Assembly: GCF_033100095.1 (NCBI RefSeq)
Contig: NZ_CP136921.1
Coordinates: 2,450,501-2,514,500 of the forward strand
Source: Diaphorobacter limosus
GTDB lineage: Bacteria > Pseudomonadota > Gammaproteobacteria > Burkholderiales > Burkholderiaceae_C
Direction of reading: 5' to 3'
DNA: 64,000 bases
This document shows, piece after piece, positions 62,284 to 64,000 of this stretch. A model generated the notes under the pieces. That model searched no databases. It was not told the DNA's origin and worked only from the letters and a program-made list of their open reading frames with translations. A program made the position numbers and the translations under genes. The number at the start of each line of letters is the position of its first letter. Within the stretch, counting starts at the first letter, position 1.

Positions 62284-63738
62284 ATGCAACGCCCATCGGC
62301 CGATCAGCTGGCCTACACCCAGCCCCAGCTCTATATCAACGGGCAATGGCTGGGCATTGATGGGCGCCAGGCCGAAGACGTGATCAACCCCGCCACCGGC
62401 GCGGTGCTGGCACGCCTGCCGCACGCCACGCCGGCCGACCTGGATGCCGCCCTGACCGCCGCGCAGCGGGCCTTTTGCGGCTGGCGCGCGGTAGCGCCGC
62501 TGGAGCGCTCGCGCATCCTTCGCGCCGCCGCTGCGTTGCTGCGCGAGCGCGCCGACGCCATCGCCCACGGCATGACGCTGGAGCAGGGCAAGCCGCTGCG
62601 CGAGGCGCGCCTGGAGCTGCTGGCCAGCGCCGACACCTTCGATTGGCATGCCGAAGAGGGCCGGCGCAACTACGGCCGCGTGGTACCGGGGCGCCACCTG
62701 CACCAGCGCATCACCGTGTTGCACGAGCCGGTGGGCGTGTGCGCGGCGTTCACGCCCTGGAACTTCCCGGCCATCACCCCCGCGCGCAAGATGGCCGGCG
62801 CCCTGGCCGCCGGCTGCACGCTGATCATCAAGCTGGCCGAGGAAACCCCGGCCACCGGCCTGGCCCTGGTGCGCGCGCTGCACGACGCGGGCCTGCCTGC
62901 GGGCGTGCTGAACGCCGTGTTCGGCGTGCCCGCCGAGGTGTCTACCTACCTGCTGGACAGCCCCATCGTCGCCAAGTTCTCCTTCACCGGCTCCACGGCC
63001 GTGGGCAAGCAGCTGGCGCAGCAGGCCGCCCGCAGCCTCAAGCGCGCCACCATGGAGCTGGGCGGCCACGCCCCGGCCATCGTCTGCGCCGACGCCGAGG
63101 TGGAGCGCGCCGCCGACATGCTCATCGCCGGCAAGTTCCGCAATGCCGGCCAGGTGTGCATCGCCCCCACACGCATCTATGTGCTGGAGCCGGTCTACGA
63201 GGCCTTCGTGCACGCCTTCCTGGAGCGCGCACGCCAGCTGACACCCGGCAACGGCCTGCTGGACGGCAGCAGCATGGGCCCGCTGGCCAACCCGCGCCGC
63301 GTGCAGGCCATGCGCAGCCTGATTGCCGACGCCCTGGAGCGCGGCGCACAGTTGCAATGCGGTGGCGATGCCATGGCCGGGCCGGGTTATTTCTGGCAAC
63401 CCACGGTGCTCACCGACGTACCCGAGGACGCGCGCGTGATGAACGAAGAGCCCTTCGGCCCACTGGCGCTGATCAACCGCGCGCACAGCGTGGATGAAGC
63501 CCTGGAGCGCGCCAACCGTCTGCCCTATGGCCTGGCCGCCTACGCCTTCACCCACGACAGCGCCACGCGCATGCATCTGGCACGCGGTCTGCAGACCGGC
63601 ATGCTGGGCATCAACAGCCTGCATGTCTCCATGCCCGAGGCGCCGTTTGGCGGCGTCAAGGAAAGCGGCTGGGGTTCGGAATGCGGCATCGAGGGGCTGC
63701 AGGAATATTGCAGCATCAAGCTGATCAGCGAGGATTGA
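62284..63738 (+). CDS. NAD(P)-dependent aldehyde dehydrogenase, complete (succinate-semialdehyde type)
   Basis: A 484-residue enzyme. 'VGVCAAFTPWNFPAITPARK' is the conserved start of the NAD domain, 'FSFTGSTAVGKQLAQQAARS' the cofactor loop, 'RATMELGGHAPAIVCADAEV' the Glu base, and 'FRNAGQVCIAPTRIYVLEPV' the catalytic Cys. It is similar to GabD-type enzymes. It follows the binding-protein gene by 33 bases with a GGGGGAA ribosome-binding sequence. It would oxidise an aldehyde to the acid, perhaps from the ligand taken up by the transporter. Confidence 0.94.
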   Translation: MQRPSADQLAYTQPQLYINGQWLGIDGRQAEDVINPATGAVLARLPHATPADLDAALTAAQRAFCGWRAVAPLERSRILRAAAALLRERADAIAHGMTLEQGKPLREARLELLASADTFDWHAEEGRRNYGRVVPGRHLHQRITVLHEPVGVCAAFTPWNFPAITPARKMAGALAAGCTLIIKLAEETPATGLALVRALHDAGLPAGVLNAVFGVPAEVSTYLLDSPIVAKFSFTGSTAVGKQLAQQAARSLKRATMELGGHAPAIVCADAEVERAADMLIAGKFRNAGQVCIAPTRIYVLEPVYEAFVHAFLERARQLTPGNGLLDGSSMGPLANPRRVQAMRSLIADALERGAQLQCGGDAMAGPGYFWQPTVLTDVPEDARVMNEEPFGPLALINRAHSVDEALERANRLPYGLAAYAFTHDSATRMHLARGLQTGMLGINSLHVSMPEAPFGGVKESGWGSECGIEGLQEYCSIKLISED

Positions 63739-63764
63739 CGCGCCGACAATCCATTACTACAAAT

Positions 63765-63809
63765 AAAGTAGCTGCTAGCGTTTGTCACACAAGCGCTAGC
63801 AGCTACTTT
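63765..63809. terminator. Hairpin terminator between convergent genes
   Basis: AAAGTAGCTGCTAGCG, 13-base loop, CGCTAGCAGCTACTTT. A perfect 16-bp stem with A and T flanks, placed between the aldehyde dehydrogenase and the Bug protein genes. This sequence is of a type repeated widely in Comamonadaceae intergenic DNA. Confidence 0.88.
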
Positions 63810-63820
63810 CAATCATATCC

Positions 63821-64000
63821 CTACCCCGTGGTGATCCCCGCCGTCTTGATCACCTTGGCCCATTTGGCGATCTCGGCGCGCAGAAAGTCGCGCATCTCCT
63901 GCTGCGTGCCGGGGGCCGTCTCGGCGCCGCCGTCCAGCAGTCGCTGGCGCACGGCCGGATCCTTGAAGGCAGTGTTGAAGTCGGCGTTGATCTTGTCCAG
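63821..64000 (-). CDS. Bug/TctC-family tricarboxylate binding protein (C-terminus only; 5' end beyond window)
   Basis: The visible 59 codons read LDKINADFNTAFKDPAVRQR, 'LLDGGAETAPGTQQEMRDFL' and end 'KWAKVIKTAGITTG', the usual C-terminus of Bug-type periplasmic binding proteins ('D....l...E..kW..vik.agi'). Such proteins serve tripartite tricarboxylate transporters and are very numerous in Comamonadaceae and Bordetella. The rest lies to the right of the window. Confidence 0.85.
   Translation of the reverse strand: MDKINADFNTAFKDPAVRQRLLDGGAETAPGTQQEMRDFLRAEIAKWAKVIKTAGITTG

Larger units (their letters stand above)
60117..62658. repeat. Right copy of the 2.54-kb direct repeat
   Basis: Matches 25126-27668. 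Substitutions include three close together near 60169-60175 and single changes scattered through the binding-protein gene. At its left edge the thiolase-like gene is cut off; right of it the aldehyde dehydrogenase is complete. Confidence 0.95.

Overview
The window looks like chromosomal DNA of a Burkholderiales bacterium, most likely a Comamonadaceae member (Acidovorax/Alicycliphilus/Comamonas type). Evidence is the high GC content, a ccoG-like gene, a PACE efflux protein, a TctD/TctE pair beside a porin, a Bug-family (TctC) binding protein, and an IS1071 element, which is typical of catabolic plasmids in this family. The genus is inferred, not shown.

Layout. 1-1462: two type II toxin-antitoxin modules on the minus strand. 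1637-9998: a type III-like CRISPR accessory and adaptation locus. It holds a small Gly/Ala-rich hydrophobic protein, Csx16, a CARF nuclease of the Can2/Card1 kind, an NE0113-family CARF protein, cas2-cas1-cas2, and a 47-repeat array. No cas10, csm or cmr gene is present here. 10164-11443: a DarT/DarG pair directly beyond the array. 11837-19980: ordinary chromosomal genes, including a sigma-54 activator divergent from ccoG with a near-consensus -24/-12 promoter between them, a PACE pump, glutamate dehydrogenase, a CaiB-type CoA transferase and a LysR regulator. 20016-22460: an 814-residue fusion of an alpha/beta hydrolase and a subtilisin-like protease. 22631-25815: a minus-strand acyl-CoA operon (DUF35, thiolase-like protein, acyl-CoA dehydrogenase, thioesterase), divergent from a substrate-binding protein and an aldehyde dehydrogenase.

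The last locus is split. A 2.54-kb segment (25126-27668) recurs in direct orientation at 60117-62658 with about 99 percent identity. The left copy keeps everything to its left intact and the right copy keeps everything to its right intact. This is the footprint expected from single-crossover (Campbell-type) integration of a circle of about 35 kb.

The roughly 32 kb between the copies is a patchwork: a truncated phage polyvalent toxin protein fused in frame to the aldehyde dehydrogenase stump, IS91-family elements whose common end abuts truncated genes, an IS1071 interrupted by an IS5-family element, ParB and integrase fragments, and gene blocks for sterol-desaturase-like hydroxylases, SDR and GMC oxidoreductases, an alkylsulfatase and a coniferyl-aldehyde-type dehydrogenase. 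Many genes there are halves, so the block reads as a mobile, repeatedly rearranged catabolic or plasmid-derived segment.

No rRNA, tRNA or complete replication module was recognised.
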